Below are positions 43,929-52,687 of a stretch of 64,000 nt of DNA, one piece after another. A program made the position numbers and the translations under genes. Origin of the DNA: Mangrovibacter plantisponsor. Its GTDB lineage: Bacteria; Pseudomonadota; Gammaproteobacteria; Enterobacterales; Enterobacteriaceae. Position 1 is the stretch's first letter, and each line of letters starts with the position of its first letter. A model generated the notes under the pieces. The model was not told where the DNA came from. It saw only the letters and a program-made list of their open reading frames with translations, and did not search any database. The stretch spans positions 133,401 through 197,400 of the forward strand of contig NZ_QGTS01000005.1 of NCBI RefSeq assembly GCF_003182475.1, in the 5' to 3' direction.

Positions 43929-44966
43929 TTACTTATAGTTCGGTACGTCATTCAGCAGCATGGCAATACGCTTGCCCCCTTCAGACTGTTCCAGAGCAAT
44001 TTTCACCACAATAGTTAGTGGCACGGAGAGCAGCATTCCTACGGCTCCCAGTAACCATCCCCAAAAGATCAATGACAAAAAAACCACCAGAGTGGATAAA
44101 CCCAATCCGCGCCCCATCATACGTGGCTCCAGAATATTACCGATAACCAGGTTAATCACCATATAGCCCGCCATTATTGTCAGCGCATCGTACACACCCC
44201 GGAAGACCAGTACCTGCAAAATCGGCGGAATGGCTGCCAGCACCGATCCAATATTGGGAATGAAATTCAGCGCTACCGCCAGCAGGCCCCAAATAAAGGA
44301 GAACTGTACACCAAGCACCAGTAGCATTAGCCAGACGATTAACCCGGTTAGCAGGCTGATGGCAGTTTTCAATACCAGGTAACGGGACACACTGTCGATA
44401 GCCCGTTGCATAGCTGCCATACCGGCATTGGGACGTGACAAGGTATATTGCAGTTTTGTTGGCAACTGAGGGGCTTCCAGTAACATAAATACCACTGTCA
44501 GTAGCAGCAGAAATATACTGGTCATGGCACTGGATAGCTGGGTTAGCAACGTTGAAATAAAGGTCATAGCGGAGTTGGGGTCAATATATTTGATGAGTTC
44601 CTCAACAGAGACTTTTATCCCGGCCCGCTGCAACCAGGGCTCAATGGTCTGCAGAGGTATCACTAATGACGTTCGGTACTGGGGCAGGGTGCGCGCCAAA
44701 TCGTTAAGCGTGGTACCCAAATAAGCCAGTAGCACAACGACCAAGAAAATGGTCAATGAAATCAATGTAAAAATAGCCAGTGCCCGGGGGACGCGTAAGC
44801 GCACCATATACTGGATGACGGGGTTAAGAATAACGGAGATAAATATTGCCAGAACGAATGGCACGATTATTTCTGCAGCAATTCTCACACCGGTGAGGAT
44901 GATAACCATCATTCCCAGCATGATGACAATTTTTAGCCCGTTAAGCGTGATGATGGGTTTACTCAT
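43929..44966 (-). CDS. tqsA: AI-2 exporter family protein TqsA
   Basis: 345 residues with about seven to eight membrane helices, of the AI-2E (UPF0118) family. The start [18 protein letters not shown] and the segment [19 protein letters not shown] follow E. coli TqsA (YdgG), which exports the quorum signal AI-2 and affects biofilm. Other family members transport different small molecules, so the substrate is by homology. CAGGA before the ATG is a good ribosome-binding site. In E. coli tqsA lies near 36 min, so its place between thiI and the tRNA cluster is unusual. Confidence 0.9.
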   Translation of the reverse strand: MSKPIITLNGLKIVIMLGMMVIILTGVRIAAEIIVPFVLAIFISVILNPVIQYMVRLRVPRALAIFTLISLTIFLVVVLLAYLGTTLNDLARTLPQYRTSLVIPLQTIEPWLQRAGIKVSVEELIKYIDPNSAMTFISTLLTQLSSAMTSIFLLLLTVVFMLLEAPQLPTKLQYTLSRPNAGMAAMQRAIDSVSRYLVLKTAISLLTGLIVWLMLLVLGVQFSFIWGLLAVALNFIPNIGSVLAAIPPILQVLVFRGVYDALTIMAGYMVINLVIGNILEPRMMGRGLGLSTLVVFLSLIFWGWLLGAVGMLLSVPLTIVVKIALEQSEGGKRIAMLLNDVPNYK

Positions 44967-45053
44967 GGTTTTTCCTGACAGACTGAATCCTTTTTATTGA
45001 TGATAATACGGATTGTGCTGGCAGGAAGATATGGGATGAGTCCGGGGGAAAGG

Positions 45054-45081
45054 CAGGTTCTCATTCTGCACTTTTTATGCA
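45054..45081. repeat. 28-base direct repeat, copy A
   Basis: Begins CAGGTTCTCATTCTGC and is the same as 45181-45208 except one base (T/C at 45078). The two copies bracket a tRNA-Lys 3'-end remnant with a 65-base insert. Confidence 0.85.
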
Positions 45082-45086
45082 TTTTG

Positions 45087-45180
45087 GGTGGGTCGTGCAG
45101 GATAATTCGGCCGTAGGCCTCACCCTGCGGGCCGTTGCCGTTGGCAACGTTGTCTCGCTTCGCTCGGCTCGAACCTGCAG
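45087..45180 (-). pseudogene. tRNA-Lys 3'-end remnant interrupted by a 65-base palindrome-rich insert
   Basis: 45087-45103 equals the 3'-terminal 17 bases of the intact tRNA-Lys gene short of its last A (45245-45261), and 45169-45180 continues with the T-arm sequence TCGAACCTGC. Between them, 45104-45168 is an insert exactly at the T loop, with inverted repeats such as GGCC-GTA-GGCC and GTTGCC-GTT-GGCAAC. The acceptor 5' half, D arm and anticodon are missing, so no tRNA can form. It lies past the terminator of the functional tRNA-Lys. Confidence 0.75.
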
Positions 45181-45208
45181 CAGGTTCTCATTCTGCACTT
45201 TTTACGCA
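45181..45208. repeat. 28-base direct repeat, copy B
   Basis: Partner of 45054-45081, one mismatch; lies between the tRNA-Lys remnant and the terminator of the functional tRNA-Lys gene. Confidence 0.85.
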
Positions 45209-45212
45209 TAGC

Positions 45213-45237
45213 AAAAAGGCGCCTTTAGGGCGCCTTT
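45213..45237 (-). terminator. Terminator of the tRNA Val-Val-Val-Lys operon
   Basis: On the minus strand AAAGGCGCC / GGCGCCTTTTT with a five-base loop, just past the CCA end of tRNA-Lys. Confidence 0.9.
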
Positions 45238-45243
45238 CTACAT

Positions 45244-45319
45244 TGGTGGGTCGTGCAGGATTCGAACCTGCGACCAATTGATTAAAAGTCAACTGCTCTA
45301 CCAACTGAGCTAACGACCC
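45244..45319 (-). tRNA. lysV: tRNA-Lys (UUU)
   Basis: 76 nt with encoded CCA, anticodon TTT, complete cloverleaf (GGGTCGT acceptor paired with ACGACCC). It is last in the operon after three tRNA-Val genes, as at the E. coli valUXY-lysV locus beside gltX. Confidence 0.97.
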
Positions 45320-45323
45320 GAAG

Positions 45324-45399
45324 TGGTGGGTGATGACGGGATCGAACCGCCGACCCCCTCCTTGTAAGGGAGGTGCTCTCCCAGCTGAGCTAATCACCC
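45324..45399 (-). tRNA. valY: tRNA-Val (UAC), copy 3 of the operon
   Basis: 76 nt with CCA encoded, anticodon TAC, acceptor GGGTGAT / ATCACCC. Only 4 bases separate it from tRNA-Lys, so the pair must be processed from one precursor. The letter given to the gene follows E. coli order. Confidence 0.97.
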
Positions 45400-45446
45400 A
45401 CTTCGGTACTGCATTACTTCATTGCAAGAAATCCAGCTGGTGAGAT

Positions 45447-45522
45447 TGGTGGGTGATGACGGGATCGAACCGCCGACCCCCTCCTTGTAAGGGAGGTGCT
45501 CTCCCAGCTGAGCTAATCACCC
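45447..45522 (-). tRNA. valX: tRNA-Val (UAC), copy 2 of the operon
   Basis: 76 nt, identical in sequence to the neighbouring tRNA-Val genes as far as I can compare, with encoded CCA. Confidence 0.97.
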
Positions 45523-45565
45523 AATCTCAATTTCTTGCTTTACACTGCGGGAACCACATTAAAAG

Positions 45566-45641
45566 TGGTGGGTGATGACGGGATCGAACCGCCGACCCCC
45601 TCCTTGTAAGGGAGGTGCTCTCCCAGCTGAGCTAATCACCC
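45566..45641 (-). tRNA. valU: tRNA-Val (UAC), copy 1 of the operon
   Basis: 76 nt with anticodon TAC and encoded CCA; first gene of the operon, just downstream of a strong promoter. Confidence 0.97.
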
Positions 45642-45658
45642 CCGCTGTGTGGAGTCGC

Positions 45659-45686
45659 ATTATAGGGAGAGAACGAAATGAGTCAA
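45659..45686 (-). promoter_or_regulatory. Promoter of the tRNA Val-Val-Val-Lys operon
   Basis: On the minus strand TTGACT (45681-45686), 16 bases, and a perfect TATAAT (45659-45664), 17 bases before the first tRNA-Val. A GC-containing discriminator follows, as usual for stringently controlled stable-RNA promoters. Confidence 0.9.
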
Positions 45687-45807
45687 CGCCTTTTCTAAAG
45701 TTTTTATTTGTTCGTCGTAAATTTAGCCATCATGGTGACGAAATGCCCGTTTTTATAAGATTAACCAGCAAAAAGTCACCTTTCTGTTCACACAGACAGA
45801 CTCAAGA

Positions 45808-45835
45808 TTGAGGAATCAGCATACAGTGGTAGAAT
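45808..45835 (+). promoter_or_regulatory. gltX promoter
   Basis: TTGAGG (45808-45813), 16 bases, TAGAAT (45830-45835), about 65 bases before the gltX start and divergent from the tRNA operon promoter. Confidence 0.65.
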
Positions 45836-45899
45836 ATTGCCCACTTTGTTTTCCCGGCATTTGCCGTGTTCCGGCATATTTACGTATTAAGGCCACTTA

Positions 45900-47315
45900 A
45901 TGAAAATCAAAACCCGCTTTGCGCCAAGTCCAACTGGTTACCTGCATGTTGGTGGTGCCCGTACTGCCTTATATTCCTGGCTTTATGCCCGTAATCTGGG
46001 GGGCGAGTTCGTCCTGCGCATTGAAGATACCGACCTTGAACGCTCCACTCAGCCCGCTATTGATGCAATTATGGATGCAATGAACTGGCTGAGTCTGGAT
46101 TGGGATGAAGGCCCGTACTACCAGACCAAACGTTTTGACCGTTATAACAAGGTCATTGATGAAATGCTGGAAGAAGGGACAGCATATAAATGCTACTGCT
46201 CTAAAGAGCGCCTGGAGAAACTGCGCGAAGACCAGATGGCAAAGGGTGATAAACCACGTTATGACGGGCGCTGCCTCCATGATCACAGCCATCATGACGC
46301 AAATGAACCCCATGTTGTGCGTTTTGCTAACCCTCAGGAAGGCTCCGTTATCTTTAATGATAAAATTCGTGGCCCTATTGAGTTCAGCAACCAGGAACTG
46401 GATGACCTGATAATCCGCCGTACCGACGGCTCCCCGACCTATAACTTCTGTGTTGTGGTAGATGACTGGGATATGGGGATTACCCACGTTATTCGTGGCG
46501 AAGACCATATCAACAATACTCCGCGTCAGATAAACATCCTGAAAGCGTTAAAAGCACCCGTACCGGAATACGCCCATGTTTCTATGATTCTGGGTGATGA
46601 CGGTAAAAAATTATCTAAACGCCATGGTGCAGTAAGCGTTATGCAGTACCGCGATGAAGGCTATTTGCCAGAAGCGTTGCTGAACTACCTGGTTCGACTG
46701 GGCTGGGCACACGGCGATCAGGAAATTTTCACTATTGATGAAATGAAACAATTGTTCACGCTGGAAGCGGTGAGTAAATCTGCCAGTGCTTTCAACACCG
46801 ACAAATTGTTGTGGCTGAACCACCATTACATTAATACCTTACCGGCTGAATATGTTGCCACGCACTTGCAGTGGCATATTGAACAGCAAAATATTAATAC
46901 CCAGACAGGCCCTCAACTGGCCGACCTGGTGAAACTGCTGGGCGAGCGTTGCAAAACTCTGAAAGAAATTGCTGAAAGCTGCCGTTACTTCTATGAAGAT
47001 TTCAGTGAATTTGATGCTGATGCAGCGAAGAAACATCTGCGTCCGGTTGCCCGCCAGCCGCTTGAAGTGGTTAGTGAGAAACTGTCTGCAATTGCTGAAT
47101 GGACTCCGGAAAACATTCACCACGCTATTCAGTCAACGGCAGATGAACTGGAAGTGGGTATGGGTAAAGTGGGGATGCCTCTGCGTGTAGCGGTTACTGG
47201 TGCGGGGCAATCTCCGGCACTGGATGTGACTGTTCATGCTATTGGTAAAACCCGCAGCCTGGCTCGTATTCAGCAGGCGCTGGGCTTTATTGCACAGCGT
47301 GAAGCACAGCAGTAA
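45900..47315 (+). CDS. gltX: Glutamyl-tRNA synthetase
   Basis: 471 residues, class I synthetase charging tRNA-Glu. The HIGH-type motif is [11 protein letters not shown] (residues 10-20) and the KMSKS-type motif is K-K-L-S-K-R-H-G-A (about 236-244). The zinc site C-Y-C-S...C-L-H is present (about residues 98-127). It stands between the tRNA Val/Lys operon and the yfeC-type gene, as in E. coli. Confidence 0.98.
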   Translation: MKIKTRFAPSPTGYLHVGGARTALYSWLYARNLGGEFVLRIEDTDLERSTQPAIDAIMDAMNWLSLDWDEGPYYQTKRFDRYNKVIDEMLEEGTAYKCYCSKERLEKLREDQMAKGDKPRYDGRCLHDHSHHDANEPHVVRFANPQEGSVIFNDKIRGPIEFSNQELDDLIIRRTDGSPTYNFCVVVDDWDMGITHVIRGEDHINNTPRQINILKALKAPVPEYAHVSMILGDDGKKLSKRHGAVSVMQYRDEGYLPEALLNYLVRLGWAHGDQEIFTIDEMKQLFTLEAVSKSASAFNTDKLLWLNHHYINTLPAEYVATHLQWHIEQQNINTQTGPQLADLVKLLGERCKTLKEIAESCRYFYEDFSEFDADAAKKHLRPVARQPLEVVSEKLSAIAEWTPENIHHAIQSTADELEVGMGKVGMPLRVAVTGAGQSPALDVTVHAIGKTRSLARIQQALGFIAQREAQQ

Positions 47316-47336
47316 GCTCTGCTACCTGTTTGTGAA

Positions 47337-47365
47337 AAACCGGCTCAGTGAGCCGGTTTTTTTGT
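47337..47365 (+). terminator. gltX terminator
   Basis: AAACCGGCTC / GAGCCGGTTT with a short loop followed by a T run. Confidence 0.9.
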
Positions 47366-47450
47366 TTTACATGCCTTACTTTGGGCTGCGTTAAGCACTA
47401 TCCGGTTTTGCAACAACAAGGGAAGCCAGGTAGTTACACGGCTCAGGGCT

Positions 47451-47861
47451 TTACTCACCATGGGTGGAATTAGCTAATTGCAGGCGTGATAGCATGCCTG
47501 AAATACCTTCTCGTGCCAGTAACGCCAGGAGCCCTCGCCTTTCTTCTTCGCTCATTTGAAACAGTACTGACATCAGTTGCGAACTGAAAAAATCATCATC
47601 CATCAGTGGGGATTCAACAGAAATAAGTGATAAAGGAATGGCTTCTGGGTGATCTGCCGCCTGGCGCAAATTGCGGGTGCTGAGCATAAAACGGCGTACT
47701 TCCTGCGTCATATGTATTGCATGGGCTTTGCCACCTTTCACCCCTTTAATCTGTGACGTTTGCCAGCCATGTTTCTTGATCCATTTATTAATCGTCTGAG
47801 GCTTGTAGCCAACAAGTTGTGCCAATTCCGCCGGTGTCATTTTGCTTTTAAATATATTCAT
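47451..47861 (-). CDS. YfeC/YfeD-family DNA-binding regulator (DUF1323)
   Basis: 136 residues. The first 60 residues hold a helix-turn-helix (M-T-P-A-E-L-A-Q-L-V-G-Y-K-P-Q-T-I-N-K-W-I-K-K-H-G-W) and the family segment G-V-K-G-G-K-A-H-A-I-H-M. The last 40 residues (M-S-E-E-E-R-R-G-L-L-A-L-L-A-R-E-G-I) match the conserved tail. E. coli has two such genes, yfeC and yfeD, at this spot; here only one member is seen, closer to YfeC in its start and to YfeD in length. Its targets are unknown. The start overlaps the stop of an upstream small ORF (TAATG). Confidence 0.85.
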   Translation of the reverse strand: MNIFKSKMTPAELAQLVGYKPQTINKWIKKHGWQTSQIKGVKGGKAHAIHMTQEVRRFMLSTRNLRQAADHPEAIPLSLISVESPLMDDDFFSSQLMSVLFQMSEEERRGLLALLAREGISGMLSRLQLANSTHGE

Positions 47862-48091
47862 TATCTGTTCACCTGCTTACCCGTTGCGGGATGGCACACC
47901 ACACAGTGAATGGTTTTAAACAAAAAGTTCCGTATCTGCTGGCGTGTTCTTACTAAAATGGCCACGCTTTTTTGCATTGCCTGGTCACCAGGGGAGTGCC
48001 AGATACAGGCAGCTACCGATGAATTGATGATGTGGGGGCTAAAGTCAGCCACAGCTGACAGTTTACTTGACGTTATCTGGTCCTTGAGCAT
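47861..48091 (-). CDS. Unrecognised small ORF translationally coupled to the yfeC-type gene
   Basis: 76 residues; no family recognised. Evidence that it is real: AAGGA sits 7 bases before the ATG, and its TAA overlaps the regulator's ATG (TAATG), the same coupling as in known operons. The middle is moderately basic, and the end contains H-C-V-V-C-H, a pattern seen both in metal-binding sites and in c-type cytochromes; there is no signal peptide, so a haem role is unlikely. It could be a small partner of the regulator. An ORF on the other strand here (47910-48143) lacks a ribosome-binding site. Confidence 0.5.
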   Translation of the reverse strand: MLKDQITSSKLSAVADFSPHIINSSVAACIWHSPGDQAMQKSVAILVRTRQQIRNFLFKTIHCVVCHPATGKQVNR

Positions 48092-48198
48092 CTCAATGTC
48101 CTTGTTTTTTCTATTAACCCGGCATTACATGACGATTTTATAGCATCCTTTAACGTGATTTTGTGATTCGAATTCCTGGAACTGGGGGTACCTCGAAA

Positions 48199-48223
48199 AA
48201 AAAGCCTGATTTGCTGGCTTTTT
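48199..48223. terminator. Terminator-like hairpin before the tRNA-Ala pair
   Basis: AAAAAGCC / GGCTTTTT around a nine-base loop, with A and T runs on both sides, about 30 bases before the tRNA-Ala promoter. Confidence 0.6.
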
Positions 48224-48255
48224 CAGCGTTTGATTCAGGATGCCCCTTTTCATCG

Positions 48256-48284
48256 TTGACACCAGACAAGGGGTTGCATATCAT
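48256..48284 (+). promoter_or_regulatory. Promoter of the tRNA-Ala pair
   Basis: A perfect TTGACA (48256-48261), 17 bases, then TATCAT (48279-48284) and a GC-rich discriminator (GCCGCCC), 33 bases before the first tRNA-Ala. Typical of a strong stable-RNA promoter. Confidence 0.9.
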
Positions 48285-48317
48285 GCCGCCCGTCAACACG
48301 GAAACGTGTTCAGGATT

Positions 48318-48393
<76 letters not shown>

Positions 48394-48456
48394 ACTCATT
48401 GTTGGTATTACGCTTTATTTGGCGTAAATAACACAGTCGTTGTTTCCTGAAATCGT

Positions 48457-48532
<76 letters not shown>

Positions 48533-48567
48533 AAATTCGTTGGCTCTGTGTAACAGGGCAAAAAAGA

Positions 48568-48604
48568 ACACCTGGTCTCTCAGAGATGCAGGTGTTTTTT
48601 TTAT
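48568..48604 (+). terminator. Terminator of the tRNA-Ala pair
   Basis: AACACCTG / CAGGTGTT stem with a loop of 12-13 bases and a run of eight T. Confidence 0.88.
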
Positions 48605-49195
48605 TCACCAATGGCGGGTAGTTGAGGCTTTGTTGTTCCTTCGCTCTGCCCTGGGTGAGTAAACTATTATCTCACACGTAATACTTCATACTTATTACTG
48701 GTTGCGGCGTCATGAGCGGGTTACGGCCACCAGGCGCTACCAGCACCAGGCAGGTGAACGCCCTGGTTATATTCAGCGTTTATATTCAGCGTTTATATTC
48801 AGCGTTTATATTCAGCGCCAGATTCCCCTGGTTATGGCTACCGGGTTCTACTTAACGAAAACTGGTCGCAAAGGTAGTAACCAGTGCAACCAGTTTGCTT
48901 GAGCACTTTGCTCATGTGAATATTTCTCGTTTTCATTCAAAATCTCTTTATTTGTATTCCTTTGTCTTTTTTTCTCTTCTTTTTTGATGTTTTATTATTT
49001 ATCAGGGCAATTATGTATTTTGGTGAATGGTTCATTGCCCGAAATTATAAATATAAATAATATATCACGAGCACCAGATATGTCGGTTGTGTTAAACCTG
49101 GCTTCGGTGTGTTGGCGGTTCACAAGACGCGTAATTAATCAAATAATTAGCGGTGTACCGGTATAGGGTAATGATAACGGTAAAGGGATTTGTTA
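48605..49195. other. Intergenic region between tRNA-Ala and pdeA
   Basis: About 590 bases without a convincing gene. It holds four tandem 13-base units (48767-48817), an inverted repeat GGGCAAT / ATTGCCC (49005-49040), and a very AT-rich stretch from 48905 to 49075 of the kind favoured by H-NS. The pdeA promoter should be within the last 100 bases. A frame at 48702-48902 depends on the repeat and has no ribosome-binding site, so I do not call it. Confidence 0.6.
48767..48817. repeat. Tandem repeat, four units of 13 bases
   Basis: Four head-to-tail copies of TTATATTCAGCGT (48767-48779, 48780-48792, 48793-48805, and 48806-48817 short by one base). The copies are exact, so copy number may vary between strains. 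Confidence 0.95.
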
Positions 49196-51382
49196 ATGAA
49201 AAGGGATGTTTTTTTTAAGCGGATACAGAGGAAATTGTTTATTTTTATAATAAGCACTGTTCTTATTGCTGTATCCCGCCATTTTTCACCCTCAACCTGG
49301 ATTGATGGTGAACCAAACTACCTGAGCTGGCTCCCCCTGAGTGTTATTATTTCTGTGTTATTACTCTGGGGGCGCACTGCTGCCATTCCTCTTACTATTG
49401 CTACTGTTGCTGTCTATTTATGGCTGTTTTCCGCTGAATCGCCCTGGCTAACCTTGCTGTTTATAGGCTGTGTGCTGGTGCCTGTTATCGCGGTTTGTGG
49501 TGCCCTGAGAAGGTGGGCAGGGCGGCGCTGGCGGTACGATATTATGGGGCGTAATGGCACGATACTGATTTGTGCGCTTGGGTTTGCTGCTCCGTGTTTA
49601 ATAAAAGCGCTAATGTATCTGACAGGCATGTTTGTATCATTTTCTGATGAGTTGTCGCCTTATTTTGGTATGACATCTTATTTGTTCAATGTTATTGATG
49701 TGCAAAGTCTTATTATTTCTGCTTTGGTGTTTTCACCCCCTATTTATTATTCTCTGAGGATATTGTTAAGCCCGGCATTCAGACGGGCAATGTGGCTGGT
49801 AAGGATTAAACCTTATTTTTCACCGGCAAGCAGAACGAAAACGGTTGTCTGGCTATCAGCCCTGTTTTTTCTCATGTGGATGTTCTGTTCCCCGGTAAGC
49901 AGTGAACTGTTTTCTGCATATATGTTGCCATTATTATTTTTTATTTTTACGGTAGGGATCCGCAGCCCGGGAGCGACTTTTATTGCCATTCTGTGGGCGA
50001 TTTCCGCTTTTGCCCTTATTCAGTGTAATAAGAATTTTGTGCACAGCATTAATTATGGGCCGGTACTGGCATTTACATTATCAATTTTTATCGCATTTAC
50101 TGTCTGCCTGTATTACATGATACGCATCTATAACCGTGGCGCGCGGTTACAGCGGGTGTGGCACAACCACGCACTGACAGACCCTATGACCTGGTTACCC
50201 AACCTGCGAGCACTGGATGCTCATATGAAAACACACCCCGGTGGCATACTTTGTTGTATTCGGCTCAATAACCTGGAGTTCCTCGGCCGCCACTATGGCT
50301 TCTTAATGCGGGCTCATTGTAAATCGCTGCTGGACCAGACATTGTCTGTGCACTTGCGCCCGAATGAGCGGGTTTTCCAGTTTATTGGGTGTGAAGTGTT
50401 ACTGTATTTACATGAAGGAAACCATGAGAAGCGCTTGCGTCAGATGGTAAGTATCCTGAACGCGCGGCGTGTTCCCTGGAAAGAACAGCAACTGACTATT
50501 GAGCATATGGCAGCCTGGGGCAGGATAATGCCCGGACCTGGTGAACTGAACCGTTTGTTGGGGCAACTGAGTTATCTGGCGGAACAAACTAACGCTCTTG
50601 AGCCAGTGATTGGGCTGGATACACAACCTGAAAGTGTCATGTCAGCAAGATCCGGGCAAGTAGAGCTGTTTCAGAAGATAAAGCAGGCACTGGATAACGG
50701 GCAACTGCTGCTGGTCGGGCAACCTATTGTCGGGCGCTCAGGTGAACGGTACGACGAAATTCTCAGCCGTCTGATGGTGGACGGGCGCATCATGATGCCG
50801 GATACATTTCTCCCTATAATCACGCAATGTGATCTAAGTGTTCATTTTGACATGCTGGTTATGGCTAAGTTATTGAACTATTTGTCGTCTCCTGTCGTTC
50901 GTGGGGAAAAACGGCGTTTTTCGGTCAACCTGATGCCGGTTACACTTATGCAAAATGGCGCAGCTCAGCGTATTGTGCGCCTGTTTACTGAAAGCCAGGT
51001 AGATGCCAGCCGCATTGTGATTGAGGTAACTGAAGAACAGGCATTTTCTACTGCAGAACATACCGCGCGTAATATTCAGCTACTCCGCCAGGCCGGGTTT
51101 ATGATAGCGATTGATGACTTTGGTACAGGTTACTCTAACTATGAGCGCCTGAAACGGTTGGATGCCGATATTATCAAGATTGACGGTTGCTTTATCCGGA
51201 ATATCACGAGCAGCACTGAGGACGTAATTATTGTCCAGTCTATTTGTGCACTGGCAAAGTATCGCGGGCTGGATGTGGTGGCGGAATTTGTTGAAACAGC
51301 AGCGCAGCGTGAATTGCTGTTCAACCTGGGGGTGGATTACCTGCAAGGGTATCTGGTTGGCAAGCCAGAGCTCCTGGCGTGA
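49196..51382 (+). CDS. pdeA: Cyclic-di-GMP phosphodiesterase PdeA (YfeA)
   Basis: 728 residues. N-terminal half: eight or so membrane helices (MASE1-type sensor, residues 1-310). Middle: a GGDEF domain in which the signature is degenerate (I-G-C-E-V at the motif), so no cyclase activity is expected. C-terminal: an EAL domain with catalytic residues kept: D-E-I-L at the EAL position, N-L-M-P, E-V-T-E-E, D-D-F-G-T-G, K in I-I-K-I-D and E in V-V-A-E-F-V-E-T. It should therefore break down cyclic-di-GMP and favour motility. ATG 49196 has AAAGGGA upstream; a TTG at 49190 is less likely. Confidence 0.92.
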   Translation: MKRDVFFKRIQRKLFIFIISTVLIAVSRHFSPSTWIDGEPNYLSWLPLSVIISVLLLWGRTAAIPLTIATVAVYLWLFSAESPWLTLLFIGCVLVPVIAVCGALRRWAGRRWRYDIMGRNGTILICALGFAAPCLIKALMYLTGMFVSFSDELSPYFGMTSYLFNVIDVQSLIISALVFSPPIYYSLRILLSPAFRRAMWLVRIKPYFSPASRTKTVVWLSALFFLMWMFCSPVSSELFSAYMLPLLFFIFTVGIRSPGATFIAILWAISAFALIQCNKNFVHSINYGPVLAFTLSIFIAFTVCLYYMIRIYNRGARLQRVWHNHALTDPMTWLPNLRALDAHMKTHPGGILCCIRLNNLEFLGRHYGFLMRAHCKSLLDQTLSVHLRPNERVFQFIGCEVLLYLHEGNHEKRLRQMVSILNARRVPWKEQQLTIEHMAAWGRIMPGPGELNRLLGQLSYLAEQTNALEPVIGLDTQPESVMSARSGQVELFQKIKQALDNGQLLLVGQPIVGRSGERYDEILSRLMVDGRIMMPDTFLPIITQCDLSVHFDMLVMAKLLNYLSSPVVRGEKRRFSVNLMPVTLMQNGAAQRIVRLFTESQVDASRIVIEVTEEQAFSTAEHTARNIQLLRQAGFMIAIDDFGTGYSNYERLKRLDADIIKIDGCFIRNITSSTEDVIIVQSICALAKYRGLDVVAEFVETAAQRELLFNLGVDYLQGYLVGKPELLA

Positions 51383-51402
51383 TGGCTGTGATGCAGTACC
51401 AG

Positions 51403-51463
51403 CCTCAGTAACCTGAGGCGGTGCGTTGGTGTAAACAGGGAAAGCACACACTTTCCCTGTTTA
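51403..51463. terminator. Hairpins between pdeA and nupC
   Basis: CCTCAG / CTGAGG (51403-51418), then a perfect 12-base stem AAACAGGGAAAG / CTTTCCCTGTTT with a six-base loop (51433-51462). The two genes are convergent. Confidence 0.8.
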
Positions 51464-51499
51464 AGTCAGCATGAATGGTCAGTTCATACTCTGGTGGGG

Positions 51500-52687
51500 T
51501 TACAGCACCAGCGCAGCAATAGAAGCAGACAAAACGCTGACCAGTGTGGAACCGTATACCAGCTTCAGTCCAAAACGAGATACAACGTTTCCTTGCTCTT
51601 CATTCAGGCCTTTAATCGCCCCGGCAATAATCCCAATTGAGGAGAAGTTAGCGAAAGACACTAAGAAGACAGACAGAATGCCTTCTGCTCGCGGTGTCAG
51701 TGAACTGGCAATTTTTTGCAGGTCCATCATGGCAACAAACTCGTTGGAGACCAGCTTGGTCGCCATAATACTGCCGACCTGGAGTGCTTCGTTAGACGGC
51801 ACGCCCATTACCCAGGCTACAGGGTAGAAGATATAACCCAGAATGCCCTGGAACGAGATACCCAGAACAGTTGCAAACAATGCATTCAGCGCAGAAATCA
51901 GTGCGATGAAACCAATCAGCATGGCGGCAACAATAATGGCCACTTTAAAGCCAGCCAAAATGTATTCACCTAACATTTCGAAGAAGCTTTGCCCTTCGTG
52001 CAAATTAGACATTTGCAGATTTTCTTCACTTTTATCAACGCGGTAAGGGTTGATTAGTGAGAGAACAATGAAAGTGCTGAACATGTTGAGTACCAGTGCG
52101 GCAACAACATATTTGGGCTGGAGCATCGTCATATAAGCGCCAACAATTGACATAGACACCGTAGACATTGCAGTTGCTGCCATGGTGTACATGCGATTGC
52201 GTGACATTTTGCCGAGGATATCCTTATAAGCGATAAAGTTTTCTGATTGTCCCAGTATCAGCGAGCTTACAGCGTTAAAAGATTCCAGTTTCCCCATTCC
52301 GTTTACTTTGGACAGCAAGGTACCCACCAGGCGAATAACCACAGGCAGTACACGAATATGCTGCAAAATCCCGATCAGTGCGGAGATGAACACAATAGGG
52401 CACAGAACTTTCAGGAAGAAGAAAGCCAGTCCCTGATCATTCATTTTCCCGAAGACAAAATCGGTACCCTGGTTAGCAAAACTGAGCAATTTTTCGAACA
52501 GTTCAGAGAAGCCTTTAACGAAGCCCAGACCTGCTTCTGAATGCAGGAAAAACCAGGCCAGTAAAACTTCAATTACCAGTAACTGAACAATGTATCGAAG
52601 CCGGATGCTTTTGCGGTCATGGCTGACCAGCAAAGCCAGTAGCGCGACAATCGCAAGCGCTAAAATAAAGTGCAGAACGCGGGACAT
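51500..52687 (-). CDS. nupC: Nucleoside:proton symporter NupC
   Basis: 395 residues with about ten membrane helices. NupC imports pyrimidine nucleosides and adenosine with protons; it is the inner-membrane partner of the Tsx channel. Landmark segments are [15 protein letters not shown] and [19 protein letters not shown] 52687 gives the family start, with GGAG 6 bases ahead. Compared with the E. coli protein I remember, about five residues are missing just before [11 protein letters not shown]. Confidence 0.96.
   Translation of the reverse strand: MSRVLHFILALAIVALLALLVSHDRKSIRLRYIVQLLVIEVLLAWFFLHSEAGLGFVKGFSELFEKLLSFANQGTDFVFGKMNDQGLAFFFLKVLCPIVFISALIGILQHIRVLPVVIRLVGTLLSKVNGMGKLESFNAVSSLILGQSENFIAYKDILGKMSRNRMYTMAATAMSTVSMSIVGAYMTMLQPKYVVAALVLNMFSTFIVLSLINPYRVDKSEENLQMSNLHEGQSFFEMLGEYILAGFKVAIIVAAMLIGFIALISALNALFATVLGISFQGILGYIFYPVAWVMGVPSNEALQVGSIMATKLVSNEFVAMMDLQKIASSLTPRAEGILSVFLVSFANFSSIGIIAGAIKGLNEEQGNVVSRFGLKLVYGSTLVSVLSASIAALVL

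Noticed and set aside
45188-45397. A 69-codon frame across tRNA-Lys and tRNA-Val
   Set aside because: It reads through two structural RNA genes; such frames are chance.
45324-45641. Three near-identical 76-base repeats with spacers, resembling an array
   Set aside because: They are tRNA-Val genes with full cloverleafs and CCA ends, not CRISPR repeats; spacing is irregular.
47910-48143. A 77-codon plus-strand frame opposite the small ORF beside the yfeC-type gene
   Set aside because: No ribosome-binding site and no operon context, whereas the minus-strand frame has both.
48702-48902. A 66-codon plus-strand frame with repeated Y-I-Q-R / F-I-F-S pieces
   Set aside because: Its repeats come from the 13-base tandem repeat read in shifting phase; no ribosome-binding site and no recognised family.
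49005-49040. Inverted repeat GGGCAAT / ATTGCCC as a terminator
   Set aside because: Loop of 22 bases and no T run on either strand.
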